From CAYMEV01 sp964389675 [NCBI: uncultured Candidatus Sumerlaeota bacterium] (GTDB lineage: Bacteria > CAYMEV01), in contig CAYMEV010000003.1 in NCBI GenBank assembly GCA_964389675.1, positions 159,999 to 223,998 on the forward strand: a stretch of DNA of 64,000 nucleotides, in the 5' to 3' direction. The notes under the pieces were generated by a model that was not told where the DNA came from, searched no databases, and saw only the letters and a list, made by a program, of their open reading frames with translations. This document shows, in pieces, positions 26,664 through 36,265 of this stretch. Each line of letters begins with the position of its first letter. The stretch's first letter is position 1. The position numbers and the translations under genes were made by a program.

Positions 26664-28670
26664 ATGAGAAACCATAGATTCGATATTCCAAAAGCAGTTC
26701 AATTCCTGTTCTGCGTTTTTTTAACCCTTTTCTGTGTGAACCTGATATACAGGCTTGCCTTTCTGGTATTCTTCAAGCCCTCAGGCATGTCATTTTATTC
26801 GCATGATATGCTTTATGCTACATACCTGGGCATCAAGTTTGACCTCAGACTGACAGCATTTATTATTCTGCCTCTTCTGATCCTTGCATATTTCATCGGG
26901 AAAAGGCTGATCTGCACAAAATGGATAAGAATAGCTGTAAATATCTACATAACAGCCTGCTTCATGATGATGCTCGTTTTTTTCGGCTTTGATTTTGGCG
27001 TGTACAGCTATATAAGGAACAGGATAAACTCATCCCTCTTTATGTTCCTTGACAATCCGGATATATCCTTTTCGATGATCTGTCAGTCATACCCTGTTTT
27101 CTGGATATCATCAGGGTTTATTGTATTATCTCTGTTATTTGGCATCTTTATATTCAGAAAAGCATATTCATTCTCAAAAAGTGACTCTGAACCGGGCAAA
27201 AAAACAGGCTTTACTGCCTATCTGATATTCACCCTGCTTGTCCTGGCTGTCATGTACGGCAGGGTATCACGGTTTCCCCTGAGGTGGAGCGAGGCATATT
27301 TCACCACAGACGGCTTTGTGAGCAATTATACATTCAATCCGGTCTTGTATTTCTATGACAGCTTCAAGGTAAAGCCCCATAATTATGACCTGAAGGAAGC
27401 GCAGAAGGCATATTCAGTCCTTGCTGATTTCTATGGAATTGAAAGCCCGGCTGAAGGTGATTTAAGCCTTTTAAGGCGTATAAAACCAGAGCAGAGGTTT
27501 GATGTACAGCCGAATATAGTGATCATACTTCTTGAAACATTTGCATCATTCAAGACAGGTGCATTCGGGAACCAGCTTGATCCTTCGCCGAATTTTGACA
27601 GGCTTTCAAAGGAAGGACTGCTTTTTAAGAGATTCTATGTACCCATGGAAAATACATCAAGGTCCATATTCTGTTCTCTTTTCGGTATACCTGATGTAAG
27701 TGCGGGTTATTATTCATCAAAGAACCCCCTTGTTGTCGAACAGCATACCATACTCAATGCACTTAAGGACCATGAAAAGCTTTATTTTCTCGGAGGAAGC
27801 GCAAACTGGGGGAACATAAGGGGAATACTGTCATATAATATTGAGGGCCTGAAAATTTATGAGGAGGGTTCATATTCATCACCCGTCCATGATGTGTGGG
27901 GGATCTCGGATGCTGACCTTTTCTTTGAAGCAAATGAGGTTCTTTCAGAAACAGGTGAGCCGTTCTTTGCATTCATCCAGACAGCAGGAAATCACAGGCC
28001 CTTTAAGATCCCTGATGATCCGAAAGGCTTCATAGAGGAGGATATTGATGAGGCTGTCCTTGCCGAGAACGGGTTCTATTCACTGAAGGAGTATAACGGG
28101 TTCAGGTTCCTTGACCACTGTCTCGGTTATTATTTCAGCATTGCAGGGAATGAAGGATATTTTGAAAATACAATTTTTATAATATACGGGGACCACGGGA
28201 CAAACGGAGGCGCCATAGACAGAAGGTTCGGCGACCTGGCACTGGCTTCATACAGTGTCCCGATGCTTATATACTCGCCAAAGCTTATAAGTGAGCCGGA
28301 AATTATAGAGAAAACTGCAAGTTCGCTGGATATAATGCCTACTATTGCCGGCCTTGCAGGAAAGCCGTATATCAATAAAACACTGGGAAGAGACCTCTTC
28401 GATACAGAGTGCAAAGTGCCGAACATCGCATTTACATTTACCCCTTTCAGGAATCCGCCGAGATACGGGCTGCTGATGGATGAATTTTATGTAAATGTCG
28501 AGCCTGATGGTAATTACAGCCTCTTTTACCGGGATAAGGAAATGGGATATTCGGATATAAAGGGAAAGTTTCCCGAAAAGGCAGAATATATGGCCGGGCT
28601 TTGCAGGTCAATATACGAATACTCAAGATATCTGCTGTATAATAATAAGAAGATCGCAGACAGGGAATAA
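26664..28670 (+). CDS. LTA synthase / phosphoglycerol transferase-type sulfatase-fold membrane enzyme
   Basis: 668 residues: five membrane helices in the first about 205, then an extracytoplasmic sulfatase/alkaline-phosphatase-fold domain. Catalytic marks are NIVIILLETFASFKTG (metal Glu), VPMENTSRSIFCSLFG (nucleophile Thr), AGNHRPFKIPDD and IIYGDHGTNGG (metal Asp-His). LtaS relatives move glycerol-phosphate from phosphatidylglycerol to teichoic acid. In a diderm such as this, related enzymes decorate periplasmic glucans (OpgB) or lipid/LPS sugars with phosphoglycerol or phosphoethanolamine. The acceptor is not deducible. A sugar-nucleotide epimerase follows by 73 bp, consistent with an envelope-glycan role. 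Confidence 0.87.
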   Translation: MRNHRFDIPKAVQFLFCVFLTLFCVNLIYRLAFLVFFKPSGMSFYSHDMLYATYLGIKFDLRLTAFIILPLLILAYFIGKRLICTKWIRIAVNIYITACFMMMLVFFGFDFGVYSYIRNRINSSLFMFLDNPDISFSMICQSYPVFWISSGFIVLSLLFGIFIFRKAYSFSKSDSEPGKKTGFTAYLIFTLLVLAVMYGRVSRFPLRWSEAYFTTDGFVSNYTFNPVLYFYDSFKVKPHNYDLKEAQKAYSVLADFYGIESPAEGDLSLLRRIKPEQRFDVQPNIVIILLETFASFKTGAFGNQLDPSPNFDRLSKEGLLFKRFYVPMENTSRSIFCSLFGIPDVSAGYYSSKNPLVVEQHTILNALKDHEKLYFLGGSANWGNIRGILSYNIEGLKIYEEGSYSSPVHDVWGISDADLFFEANEVLSETGEPFFAFIQTAGNHRPFKIPDDPKGFIEEDIDEAVLAENGFYSLKEYNGFRFLDHCLGYYFSIAGNEGYFENTIFIIYGDHGTNGGAIDRRFGDLALASYSVPMLIYSPKLISEPEIIEKTASSLDIMPTIAGLAGKPYINKTLGRDLFDTECKVPNIAFTFTPFRNPPRYGLLMDEFYVNVEPDGNYSLFYRDKEMGYSDIKGKFPEKAEYMAGLCRSIYEYSRYLLYNNKKIADRE

Positions 28671-28743
28671 GGGCACCTGTTTTATATTTCCTGCATTTTA
28701 TTGATATTATAGTTTTGAATTATATTATTCAAGGGGGATTATT

Positions 28744-29718
28744 ATGGATAGATCAGTTTTAATCACAGGGGCAGCAGGGTTTATTGGGTGGAAAACATGC
28801 CGAAGGTTCCTGGAAAGCGGGTACAGGGTCACAGGCATAGATAATATGAATGATTATTATGATGTGAAACTTAAGGAATACAGGGCGGATGACCTTGAAA
28901 AGAATCAGGCCTTTGAGTTATGCAGGATTGACATAGAGGATTATGATAAGCTCGAGGGGGTATTCAGGAGGGATAAATATTCAGCCGTTATAAACCTGGC
29001 AGCCAGGGCAGGAGTAAGATACAGCCTTGAGAATCCTGACATATACCTCTCTACCAATACCCAGGGAACGCTGAATATTCTCAAGCTGATGGTCAAATAC
29101 AGCACAGGAAAGCTTGTCCTTGCTTCCACAAGCTCCCTCTATGCAGGCCAGAAGATGCCTTTTTCCGAGTGCCTTCCGGTGAACACTCCCATCTCTCCGT
29201 ATGCTGCAACGAAAAAGGCCGCAGAAGTTCTTGTGTATTCATATCATTACCTTTATGGGATCGATGCGACTGTTGTCCGATATTTTACTGTTTACGGGCC
29301 CTGCGGGAGGCCAGACATGAGCATATTCAGGTTTATAAAATGGATAGATGAGGGCAGTGCCATAAGGCTTTTCGGAGATGGCACCCAGAGCCGGGATTTT
29401 ACATATGTTGACGATATAGCCGAAGGGACATTCAGGGCAGTAAAGAATACAGGTTATGAGATAATAAACCTTGGAGGGGGGAAAAACCCAGTCTCAATGA
29501 ACTATATCATATCCCTTATTGAAAAGAGGCTTGGAAAGACTGCAAAGATCGATTATAAACCCTTTCACAAGGCAGATATGCTTTCTACCTGGGCAGACAT
29601 AAACAAGGCTGAAAGGATTCTGGGGTGGAAACCCCATGTAAGTATAGAAAAAGGCCTGGAGATGACCATTGACTGGTATCTTGACAACAGAAGCTGGCTT
29701 AAGGATGTAAAGCTGTAG
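28744..29718 (+). CDS. NAD-dependent sugar-nucleotide epimerase, UDP-glucuronate 4-epimerase-like
   Basis: 324 residues, extended short-chain dehydrogenase fold. It has the N-terminal NAD motif GAAGFIGWKTC, the 4-epimerase-type IDNMNDYYDVKLKEYRADDL, ARAGVRYSLENPDIYLSTN, and the active-site YAATKKAAE (YxxxK) with preceding Ser residues. The wording is closest to UDP-glucuronate 4-epimerases and WcaG/GalE relatives, which invert C4 of UDP-hexuronic acids for surface polysaccharide. The exact sugar is unproven. GGGGG just upstream of the ATG serves as ribosome site. Confidence 0.87.
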   Translation: MDRSVLITGAAGFIGWKTCRRFLESGYRVTGIDNMNDYYDVKLKEYRADDLEKNQAFELCRIDIEDYDKLEGVFRRDKYSAVINLAARAGVRYSLENPDIYLSTNTQGTLNILKLMVKYSTGKLVLASTSSLYAGQKMPFSECLPVNTPISPYAATKKAAEVLVYSYHYLYGIDATVVRYFTVYGPCGRPDMSIFRFIKWIDEGSAIRLFGDGTQSRDFTYVDDIAEGTFRAVKNTGYEIINLGGGKNPVSMNYIISLIEKRLGKTAKIDYKPFHKADMLSTWADINKAERILGWKPHVSIEKGLEMTIDWYLDNRSWLKDVKL

Positions 29719-29822
29719 GGTCATAATACTTTCAGCCGAATAATTAAGTGATCGGGATAAATTTTCTTGAAAATAACTTATACTGTGCTAAAAATGATGT
29801 CCTGTAAAGGTTAAGACTGATT

Positions 29823-31616
29823 ATGAAAAATATAAGGAATTTCAGTATCATCGCCCACATAGACCATGGCAAGTCAACACTTGCTGACCGGCTCATACAG
29901 AGTGATGCACTGATAGAAAAAAGGCTTCTGAGGGACCAGGTCCTTGATAACAATGAAATAGAAAGGGAAAGGGGCATTACCATTAAAAGCCAGACCATCG
30001 CCCTTTACTATTACCATAATGGCGAGAAATTTGTATTGAATCTCATTGACACACCTGGGCATGTTGATTTTTCCTATGAGGTGTCACGGGCCCTTGCTTC
30101 CTGCGAAGGGGTATTGCTTCTGGTAGATGCAAGCCAGGGGGTTGAAGCCCAGACCATTGCCACATTATACGGTGCTATGGAACAGGACCTTGAGATTATC
30201 CCTGTTATAAACAAGATAGACCTTCCTTCCGCCAGTATAGATGCTGTAAAGGAGCAGATAGAGATAGACCTCGGCCTGGACTCGGATAAGGCTATATTAT
30301 GTTCAGCCAAGGAGGGCACCGGCATTGAAGATGTTCTCGAGGCCATAGTTAAAGAGATCCCTCCGCCTGAAGGAGATGAATCAAACCCCCTTAAGGCCCT
30401 GATCTTCGATGCATTCTATGACTCATTCAGGGGGGCTGTAGTAGTATGCAGAATATTTGACGGCACTATAGAGACAGGCGACAGGATCAGGATGATGCAC
30501 AACAGATCGACCTATACGGTTGAAGAGCTCGGGGTCTTCAGGCTTAACAAGGAGCCGAGGAAGAAACTGAATGCAGGTGAAGTAGGCTTTATCATAGCCA
30601 ATATTAAAAGCCTCAGCGATACAAAGATAGGAGATACCATAACCCTTGAGCATAATCCAGCTGACAGGCCCCTGGCAGGCTTCAAGGAAGTTAAGCCGGT
30701 TGTTTTCTCATCGATCTACCCTATTGAGAGCAGTGATTATAATTCCCTGTCAGACGCAATGCAGAAATATGTGCTTAATGATGCTTCACTCATATATCAG
30801 AAGGATTCATCAATATCACTGGGACAGGGTTTCAGATGCGGGTTTCTGGGGCTCCTGCATATGGATATCGTGCAGGAAAGGCTTGAGAGAGAATATGGAC
30901 AATCCATAATACTTACATCGCCCTCGATAAAGTACAGGTTTACGCTGGAAAATGGCGAACAGGCAATAATTGACAATCCTCAGCAGTACCCGGAAGAAAC
31001 AAAGATCGCAAAAGCAGAGGAGCTTTTCTGCCGTGTCAGCATTATAATACCTGACAGGTATATGGGAAAGGTAATGGAGCTGTGCCTTGAGCACAGGGGG
31101 ATCGAGCCTCAGTTCCAGTATCCCACACAGGGCAGGATAGAGCTAAGTTTCCGTATGCCCCTTGCTGAGATAATATATGATTTTTACGATAAGCTGAAAA
31201 CCATCACTCAGGGTTACGGATCATTTGATTATGAAATAATTGATTACAGGGAAAGCAGTCTTGTAAAAATGGACATACTGCTGAACGGAGAAAAGATAGA
31301 CGCCTTATCACAGATAATCCATAAAGACAGGGCCAGGACAAGGGCCCTCCAGATATGCGAAAAGCTTAAAGAAGAGATCCCGAGGCATTTGTTCAAGATA
31401 GCCATACAGGGTGCAATAGGGGGCACCATAATTGCAAGGAGCACCATAAGCCCATTCCGCAAGGATGTTACAGCAAAGTGCTATGGAGGGGATATAACAA
31501 GGAAGAGAAAACTCCTGGAAAAGCAGAAAAAGGGCAAGAAAAGAATGAAGATGGTAGGCTCGGTCTATGTCCCTCAGAGTGCTTTTATCTCTGTACTGAA
31601 AAGCGATAATGAATGA
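29823..31616 (+). CDS. lepA: Elongation factor 4 (LepA)
   Basis: 597 residues, normal LepA length. GTPase motifs are IAHIDHGKSTLADRL (G1), RGITI (G2), DTPGHVDF (G3), NKIDLP (G4) and SAKEG (G5), followed by domain II, EF-G-like domains III and V, and the LepA-only C-terminal domain (FRKDVTAKCYGGDITRKRKL, KRMKMVG). LepA acts on stalled or assembling ribosomes and is membrane-associated in stress. Its stop overlaps hemW by 8 bp, the common lepA-hemW pairing of bacteria. Confidence 0.97.
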   Translation: MKNIRNFSIIAHIDHGKSTLADRLIQSDALIEKRLLRDQVLDNNEIERERGITIKSQTIALYYYHNGEKFVLNLIDTPGHVDFSYEVSRALASCEGVLLLVDASQGVEAQTIATLYGAMEQDLEIIPVINKIDLPSASIDAVKEQIEIDLGLDSDKAILCSAKEGTGIEDVLEAIVKEIPPPEGDESNPLKALIFDAFYDSFRGAVVVCRIFDGTIETGDRIRMMHNRSTYTVEELGVFRLNKEPRKKLNAGEVGFIIANIKSLSDTKIGDTITLEHNPADRPLAGFKEVKPVVFSSIYPIESSDYNSLSDAMQKYVLNDASLIYQKDSSISLGQGFRCGFLGLLHMDIVQERLEREYGQSIILTSPSIKYRFTLENGEQAIIDNPQQYPEETKIAKAEELFCRVSIIIPDRYMGKVMELCLEHRGIEPQFQYPTQGRIELSFRMPLAEIIYDFYDKLKTITQGYGSFDYEIIDYRESSLVKMDILLNGEKIDALSQIIHKDRARTRALQICEKLKEEIPRHLFKIAIQGAIGGTIIARSTISPFRKDVTAKCYGGDITRKRKLLEKQKKGKKRMKMVGSVYVPQSAFISVLKSDNE

Positions 31617-32727
31617 TCCTCCATATGGATTGTATATCCATGTCCCCTTCTGTTTAAGCAAATGCATCTACTGCAGTTTTTATTCAGTTACTGAAAGACA
31701 CCTGATCGAAGAATATCTCAAAGCTCTCATAATTGAAATCCGGAAATACAGTAATACAGCTAAAAGAATAGATACGGTCTACCTGGGGGGCGGTACCCCT
31801 TCCGTCCTTGAAGCAGGGCAGATAAGCGTCATTTTTGATGCAATATACAGGTACTATGATGTTGAAGACGGTGCAGAGATAACAATAGAGGCTAATCCTC
31901 AGGATATTACGAGGAACTTTGTCAGGGAGCTTGAACACCTGGGAATTAACAGGGTAAGTGTCGGAATTCAATCCTTCTTCGGAAAGGACCTGGAATTCCT
32001 GCACAGAAGGCATACTGCCGGAGAATCCTTTGAGAGCCTGGATATATTGCATAACAGCGGTATTGAGAAGATAAACGCAGATATAATATGGGGCCTGCCC
32101 GGACAGGATACAGGACATACCATTGAAAACCTCAAAAGGGCAGCCTTATTTAAGCCATCGCATATATCAGCCTATGAACTGACATATTCTTCAGGCACCC
32201 CTCTTTTTGAAATGATGAAAGCCGGAAGGTTCAGCAAAATATCAGATCATGAAAAAGCTGATATCTATACAGCTGTTTCAGAATTCTTGACAGCTGAGGG
32301 GTATATTCATTATGAAATATCCAATTTTTCCAGAAACACCAGTTCCTGTTCAAAGCATAATAAAAAGTACTGGGACCATATGCCTTATATTGGGCTTGGT
32401 CCTTCTGCCCATTCATTTGATATGAAAAGGAGATGGTGGAACTATCCGGACATAAAAAAATACTGCAAAACTATAATAAATGGCAATTCCTCTGTGGAAG
32501 CATCAGAGACCCTGACAGCCGGACAGATCAGGTCAGAAAGAATAATGCTCGGCTTCAGGACCATCGAAGGGGTCAGCCTTTCCATTATCAACAGACTGCC
32601 GGAAAGCAGAAAAATACTTGAAGATCTTAAAGAACAGGGGTTCATCAGGATAATGGGTGAAAAAGCCGTTCCAACACTAAAAGGGATGCTTATTGCTGAT
32701 CATCTGGCATCATTATTTGAAATCTGA
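31609..32727 (+). CDS. hemW: Radical SAM heme chaperone HemW
   Basis: 372 residues. The radical SAM cluster motif is HVPFCLSKCIYCSFYS (Cys15, Cys19, Cys22), followed by VYLGGGTPSVLE, RVSVGIQSF and ADIIWGLPGQ, then a HemN-like C-terminal domain. HemW relatives bind heme and are not coproporphyrinogen oxidases: the oxidase's longer N-terminus and extra Cys are absent here. It overlaps lepA by 8 bp and is translationally coupled. Confidence 0.92.
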   Translation: MNDPPYGLYIHVPFCLSKCIYCSFYSVTERHLIEEYLKALIIEIRKYSNTAKRIDTVYLGGGTPSVLEAGQISVIFDAIYRYYDVEDGAEITIEANPQDITRNFVRELEHLGINRVSVGIQSFFGKDLEFLHRRHTAGESFESLDILHNSGIEKINADIIWGLPGQDTGHTIENLKRAALFKPSHISAYELTYSSGTPLFEMMKAGRFSKISDHEKADIYTAVSEFLTAEGYIHYEISNFSRNTSSCSKHNKKYWDHMPYIGLGPSAHSFDMKRRWWNYPDIKKYCKTIINGNSSVEASETLTAGQIRSERIMLGFRTIEGVSLSIINRLPESRKILEDLKEQGFIRIMGEKAVPTLKGMLIADHLASLFEI

Positions 32728-32732
32728 CCTGT

Positions 32733-33236
32733 TCAGGGCCTGATCAGGGCTTTTTCTATTTCGCCTATATAAAGCCTGTGATAATCACATCCCGGATAAT
32801 TGTCCATTATTGAGCCGTCAAGGAAATTCCCAGGTTCAATGTCCTGCCAGTAGATCTTTTTTGCAAGTATTACAGCTTCTGCTTCCAGGAAGTATATAAA
32901 TCCAGGCTCCTTAAAAGCAGGGGTTAAACCTGGAATATTCATTTTATCTATATCCCTGCCTGATTTAGTCCCGCACAGGCTGAGCAGGTCCCTCTTTTCA
33001 TCTCCAAGGAAGGAAAGCGTGAAATAATCATTCCTTTCCATGAACTTATAAGTATATCTCTCAGGCCTGACAAAAGCAATGCAGATGTCCCTGTTCCAGA
33101 GGACCCCGAATCCGCCCCATGAAGCTGTCATCATATTGTAGCTGTTTTTATCCCCCGCGCAGATCAGCATCCATTGCCTGCCTATCATCTTAAATGGATT
33201 GATTTTGCCCTCGTGTATGTTAAACTCTCTGAACAT
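32733..33236 (-). CDS. Flavin reductase-like FMN-binding protein
   Basis: 167 residues, starting at the ATG at 33236 (MFREFNIHEG) with AAGGAG upstream; longer in-frame extensions lack a ribosome site. The flavin-reductase-like split-barrel is marked by NPFKMIGRQWMLICAGD, NMMTASWGGFGVLWNRDICI and VRPERYTYKFMERNDYFTLS, as in small FMN-binding proteins of anaerobes that reduce or carry flavin. Substrate unknown. It is convergent with hemW (5 bp apart) and divergent from the MATE exporter. Confidence 0.85.
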   Translation of the reverse strand: MFREFNIHEGKINPFKMIGRQWMLICAGDKNSYNMMTASWGGFGVLWNRDICIAFVRPERYTYKFMERNDYFTLSFLGDEKRDLLSLCGTKSGRDIDKMNIPGLTPAFKEPGFIYFLEAEAVILAKKIYWQDIEPGNFLDGSIMDNYPGCDYHRLYIGEIEKALIRP

Positions 33237-33341
33237 AAGTATTTCTCCTTCGTATAAGGTAAAGGTAAATAATATTTTAATGATAGCAAAAAACCTGAAC
33301 AAATTAATAAAAAAATGAAAGAAATATAGCAAAGATCAGCC

Positions 33342-34721
33342 ATGAAGGAAAAAATATACACAGCCTCTGACTCAAAAAGTATGACAGGGGCCATCTGGAA
33401 GCTGTCCTGGCCTGTGATGCTCGGAATGATAGTTCAGACCTTCATGGGTATTGTGGATATATTCTTTGTAAATATGCTTGGAGTTGAACAGGCAGCTGCA
33501 GTAGTCATAAGCGACTCCATTTTCGGGGTATTATTTGTATTTTCAAGCCTGATATCCGTCGGGTCGCTGTCAATTATATCCAGATATGTCGGAAGCGGCC
33601 GGCTTAAGGAGTTGAAATCCTTTTCAGCACAGGCCGTATTATACACAATAATCTTCTCAGCATTTATAACAATATCAAGCCTTCTGGGTTTGAATGCCGT
33701 TCTCGGATTATTCAGCCTAAGCAGTGCTGTAACGGTTTATACAAGGAAATACCTTGTTTTGCGGCTCTTGAGCCTTGTTTTTGCATTTCTGAACGAAACA
33801 TTCCGTTCAATGATCCATGGACTGGGTGATTCATATACCCCCATGAAGATCCTTATAGTATCCAATATCATAAATATAATCCTTACTCCTGTCCTGATAT
33901 TCGGATTTCTTTTTATACCGGGGTACGGGATCACAGGGGCGGCTGCAGCAACGGTGATCGCCATATTATTTGCCACCATACTGCTTTATTTCAGGTACCT
34001 TAAGTCATTTGCAATAAAGGGGTCAGGAGAATTCCTGAGCTATCTGCGTTTTCAGTTTAAGAACCTGAAAAAAATACTTGATATAGGTGTTTTTTCCACA
34101 GTCTCAAATATTACAAGGCCCTTTACAGGAATGATCATGTATAAGATCGCTGCCCTCCACAGCACTCATGCTGTTGCAGCTTTCGGAAACGGGGGAAGGC
34201 TGCTGGGGCTTATCTTTATTATTCTAAACGGACTGCAGGTCGCATGCTCGGTCCTTGTGGGCCAGAATACGGGTGCGGGGAACATTACGGCTGTAGGAAG
34301 GGTTGTAAAGGAATCATTGAAAATTGCTGTCTATAATGTTCTGGCTTTCAGTATTGTCTTTTTGATATTTCCGTCCGCCCTCATGTGGATCTTTACAAGG
34401 GAACCTGAAGTCATAAGCATCGGGGCGGATTATCTGAGGATAGTATATACAGGGGTGATCTTCTGTGCATTTACAACCGTTTTCGGGGGATATTTCATCG
34501 GCATCGGCTATACCAAGCCTTCAATGGTGGCATCCCTTACGGCAAATTACCTGGTAAAGCTTCCAATTGCCATACTCTTTATAATCATACTTAAAATGAG
34601 CCTGGACTGGCTCTGGTACGCAATAAGCTTCTCAATACTGGCTGAAGCCTTTGTTGTATCCTGCTGGTACAGGAGCAGGAGAAAAAAGATGATAAATGAG
34701 CTGGATATGGCCATGTGCTAA
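33342..34721 (+). CDS. MATE-family multidrug/Na+ antiporter
   Basis: 459 residues with about 12 hydrophobic helices in two halves. Typical wording is IWKLSWPVMLGMIVQTFMGI at the start, FVNMLGVEQAAAVVISDSIF, and in the second half AAFGNGGRLLGLIFIILNGL and VLVGQNTGAGN. MATE proteins export drugs, toxins or metabolites using H+ or Na+. It starts divergently from the flavin reductase, with no strong ribosome site. Its stop overlaps the stop of the GspF-like gene on the other strand by 4 bp. Confidence 0.92.
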   Translation: MKEKIYTASDSKSMTGAIWKLSWPVMLGMIVQTFMGIVDIFFVNMLGVEQAAAVVISDSIFGVLFVFSSLISVGSLSIISRYVGSGRLKELKSFSAQAVLYTIIFSAFITISSLLGLNAVLGLFSLSSAVTVYTRKYLVLRLLSLVFAFLNETFRSMIHGLGDSYTPMKILIVSNIINIILTPVLIFGFLFIPGYGITGAAAATVIAILFATILLYFRYLKSFAIKGSGEFLSYLRFQFKNLKKILDIGVFSTVSNITRPFTGMIMYKIAALHSTHAVAAFGNGGRLLGLIFIILNGLQVACSVLVGQNTGAGNITAVGRVVKESLKIAVYNVLAFSIVFLIFPSALMWIFTREPEVISIGADYLRIVYTGVIFCAFTTVFGGYFIGIGYTKPSMVASLTANYLVKLPIAILFIIILKMSLDWLWYAISFSILAEAFVVSCWYRSRRKKMINELDMAMC

Positions 34722-35632
34722 TATATCCCTGCGGCATTGCTTCCAAAAACAGCAAGAAGTGGCTGTCCGGCAATATATGCTATTGAGATCAGTACCGCGG
34801 AGACGATAAAAAAGAGAATCAATACTGCTTTTTCAGCAGCACTTTTCATTTGCTTATCAAATTTATCCAACTGCAGGCCATAAAGCTCCTTTATTTTACC
34901 ATGCCCTTCTTTACTGCCCTGAGGACTGTCAGCGGCAGTATTATACAAAATGCTTTCATTACAGCTGATGCCCAGATGATCGCATGTCTCTTTTAATAAT
35001 ATTCCCGGATCAGCAGCTTTGCATAAATCTGAAAGCATATGGTTTTTTTTCAGCTGTTTCAGCTGATTGCCTGATTTTTCTAATTTCCTGGTAAAGAGCA
35101 GGGTGAAAGCCCATATCAGAACAGGGACCAGGAGTAAAAATGGTATATAGGCAGGCTTTGCCATGGTTTCTGACAGGCTTGCAAGCATTTGAAAAGCAGT
35201 GCTTTGGGGTATGCTGAATTTTACAAAAAATTCATATATCCGGGGAAACACAAGGATAAAAAAGCTGTAAAGCAATCCTGCGAGCAAAAACAGGGCAATT
35301 CTAAGGGATTTCCTTAAAGCATTTATCCTGCCGGCAATCATAAGCTCCCATGAAAAGTAATTGTAATATGCAGAAAAAGCCTCATTAATGGAGTTTCTAC
35401 TTTCGCACCGGTGAAATATTGCAAGCAGAACAGGGTCATCCAGAAGCCCTTCATCTTTAAGAGCCTTTGCAAAATCCTCATTTTGCCCTAATCGGCCTAT
35501 TATTCTCTTCAGCTTTTTTCTTCTGCATTCATCTGTTTCACCCAGGATTATCTCCATTGATCCAGTTATGGAATTGTCTGTTCCGGGGGTTTTAATAAAA
35601 AGCCCGGAGATCTCATATAATATATGATTCAT
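34718..35632 (-). CDS. Possible divergent GspF/PilC (T2SSF)-like membrane protein
   Basis: 304 residues. A helical cytoplasmic part of about 105 residues is followed by two membrane helices (about 108-130, 160-178), a second cytoplasmic helical part and a third helix at the end (about 275-293). The segment FPRIYEFFVKFSIPQSTAFQ with LASLSETM resembles the 'mf..mg..LP..T..l..ls' stretch of type II secretion/type IV pilus platform proteins. However, the length is short and the sequence weak, so this is a tentative family call. No other secretion or pilus gene is nearby. It lies 38 bp downstream of tadA and may be read from the tRNA promoter. Confidence 0.45.
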   Translation of the reverse strand: MNHILYEISGLFIKTPGTDNSITGSMEIILGETDECRRKKLKRIIGRLGQNEDFAKALKDEGLLDDPVLLAIFHRCESRNSINEAFSAYYNYFSWELMIAGRINALRKSLRIALFLLAGLLYSFFILVFPRIYEFFVKFSIPQSTAFQMLASLSETMAKPAYIPFLLLVPVLIWAFTLLFTRKLEKSGNQLKQLKKNHMLSDLCKAADPGILLKETCDHLGISCNESILYNTAADSPQGSKEGHGKIKELYGLQLDKFDKQMKSAAEKAVLILFFIVSAVLISIAYIAGQPLLAVFGSNAAGIY

Positions 35633-35670
35633 TTTGCCTTTTTTCCCACCTTACATAATTATAACCGGAA

Positions 35671-36165
35671 CTATTCCAGGCTGCAAGCATCCCTTAATGA
35701 ACGTTGAGTTTCCCTTTTATGCTGAAAGAAGGAGCTTAACAGGCTTCCAATCTCCTTTTCCATATATCCGTATGAATAAACAGGCTTGTGGTTAAGACGG
35801 CTATCATCAAACATATTGTACAGGGATATAACAGCACCGGATTTTGGAGCAGCTGCACCAAAATGAACCTCCTTTATTTTAGAAAGCAGTATTTTACCTG
35901 AGCACATAATGCACGGTTCCAGAGTTGTTATAAGTATTGACTCTCTAAGAACGGAGTCGGGATAGCCTGCAAGAGCATTATCAATAGCTATGGACTCAGA
36001 ATGCATGAGGGGATTTTTAAGTGACCTTGTCCTGTTATGGCATTTGGACAGTACTTTGCCATTCCAGTATATAAGCGATGCAACAGGAACCTCATCGTTT
36101 TTGGATGCGGTAAGGGCTTCTCTGTAGGCTTCTTTCATTAAGGTTTGTATAAGTGCACTCTGCAT
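35671..36165 (-). CDS. tadA: tRNA-adenosine deaminase (TadA-like nucleoside deaminase)
   Basis: 164 residues from the ATG at 36165. TTG at 36171 and ATG at 36138 are alternatives, and none has a clear ribosome site. The zinc deaminase site is MHSESIAI (His, Glu; usual HAE has become HSE) and TLEPCIMCSGKIL (PCxxC). TadA makes inosine at position 34 of tRNA-Arg(ACG), letting it read CGU/CGC/CGA. Support for TadA over a free-base deaminase comes from the length, the HNRTRSLKNPLMHSE segment and the neighbour: tRNA-Arg(ACG) ends 19 bp upstream on the same strand. Confidence 0.83.
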   Translation of the reverse strand: MQSALIQTLMKEAYREALTASKNDEVPVASLIYWNGKVLSKCHNRTRSLKNPLMHSESIAIDNALAGYPDSVLRESILITTLEPCIMCSGKILLSKIKEVHFGAAAPKSGAVISLYNMFDDSRLNHKPVYSYGYMEKEIGSLLSSFFQHKRETQRSLRDACSLE

Positions 36166-36184
36166 AGGCAAAATATTTCAGCAA

Positions 36185-36257
36185 TACGCCCAGCAGGAGT
36201 CGAACCTACAACCTACTGATTCGTAGTCAGTTGCTCTATCCATTGAGCTATGGGCGC
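36185..36257 (-). tRNA. tRNA-Arg (ACG)
   Basis: 73 nt. The acceptor stem GCGCCCA/TGGGCGT includes one G-U pair, and the discriminator is A. The anticodon loop CTACGAA gives anticodon ACG, the substrate for A-to-I editing by TadA. The T arm carries GGTTCGACTCC. CCA is not encoded. Confidence 0.96.
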
Positions 36258-36265
36258 TAAGAGAA

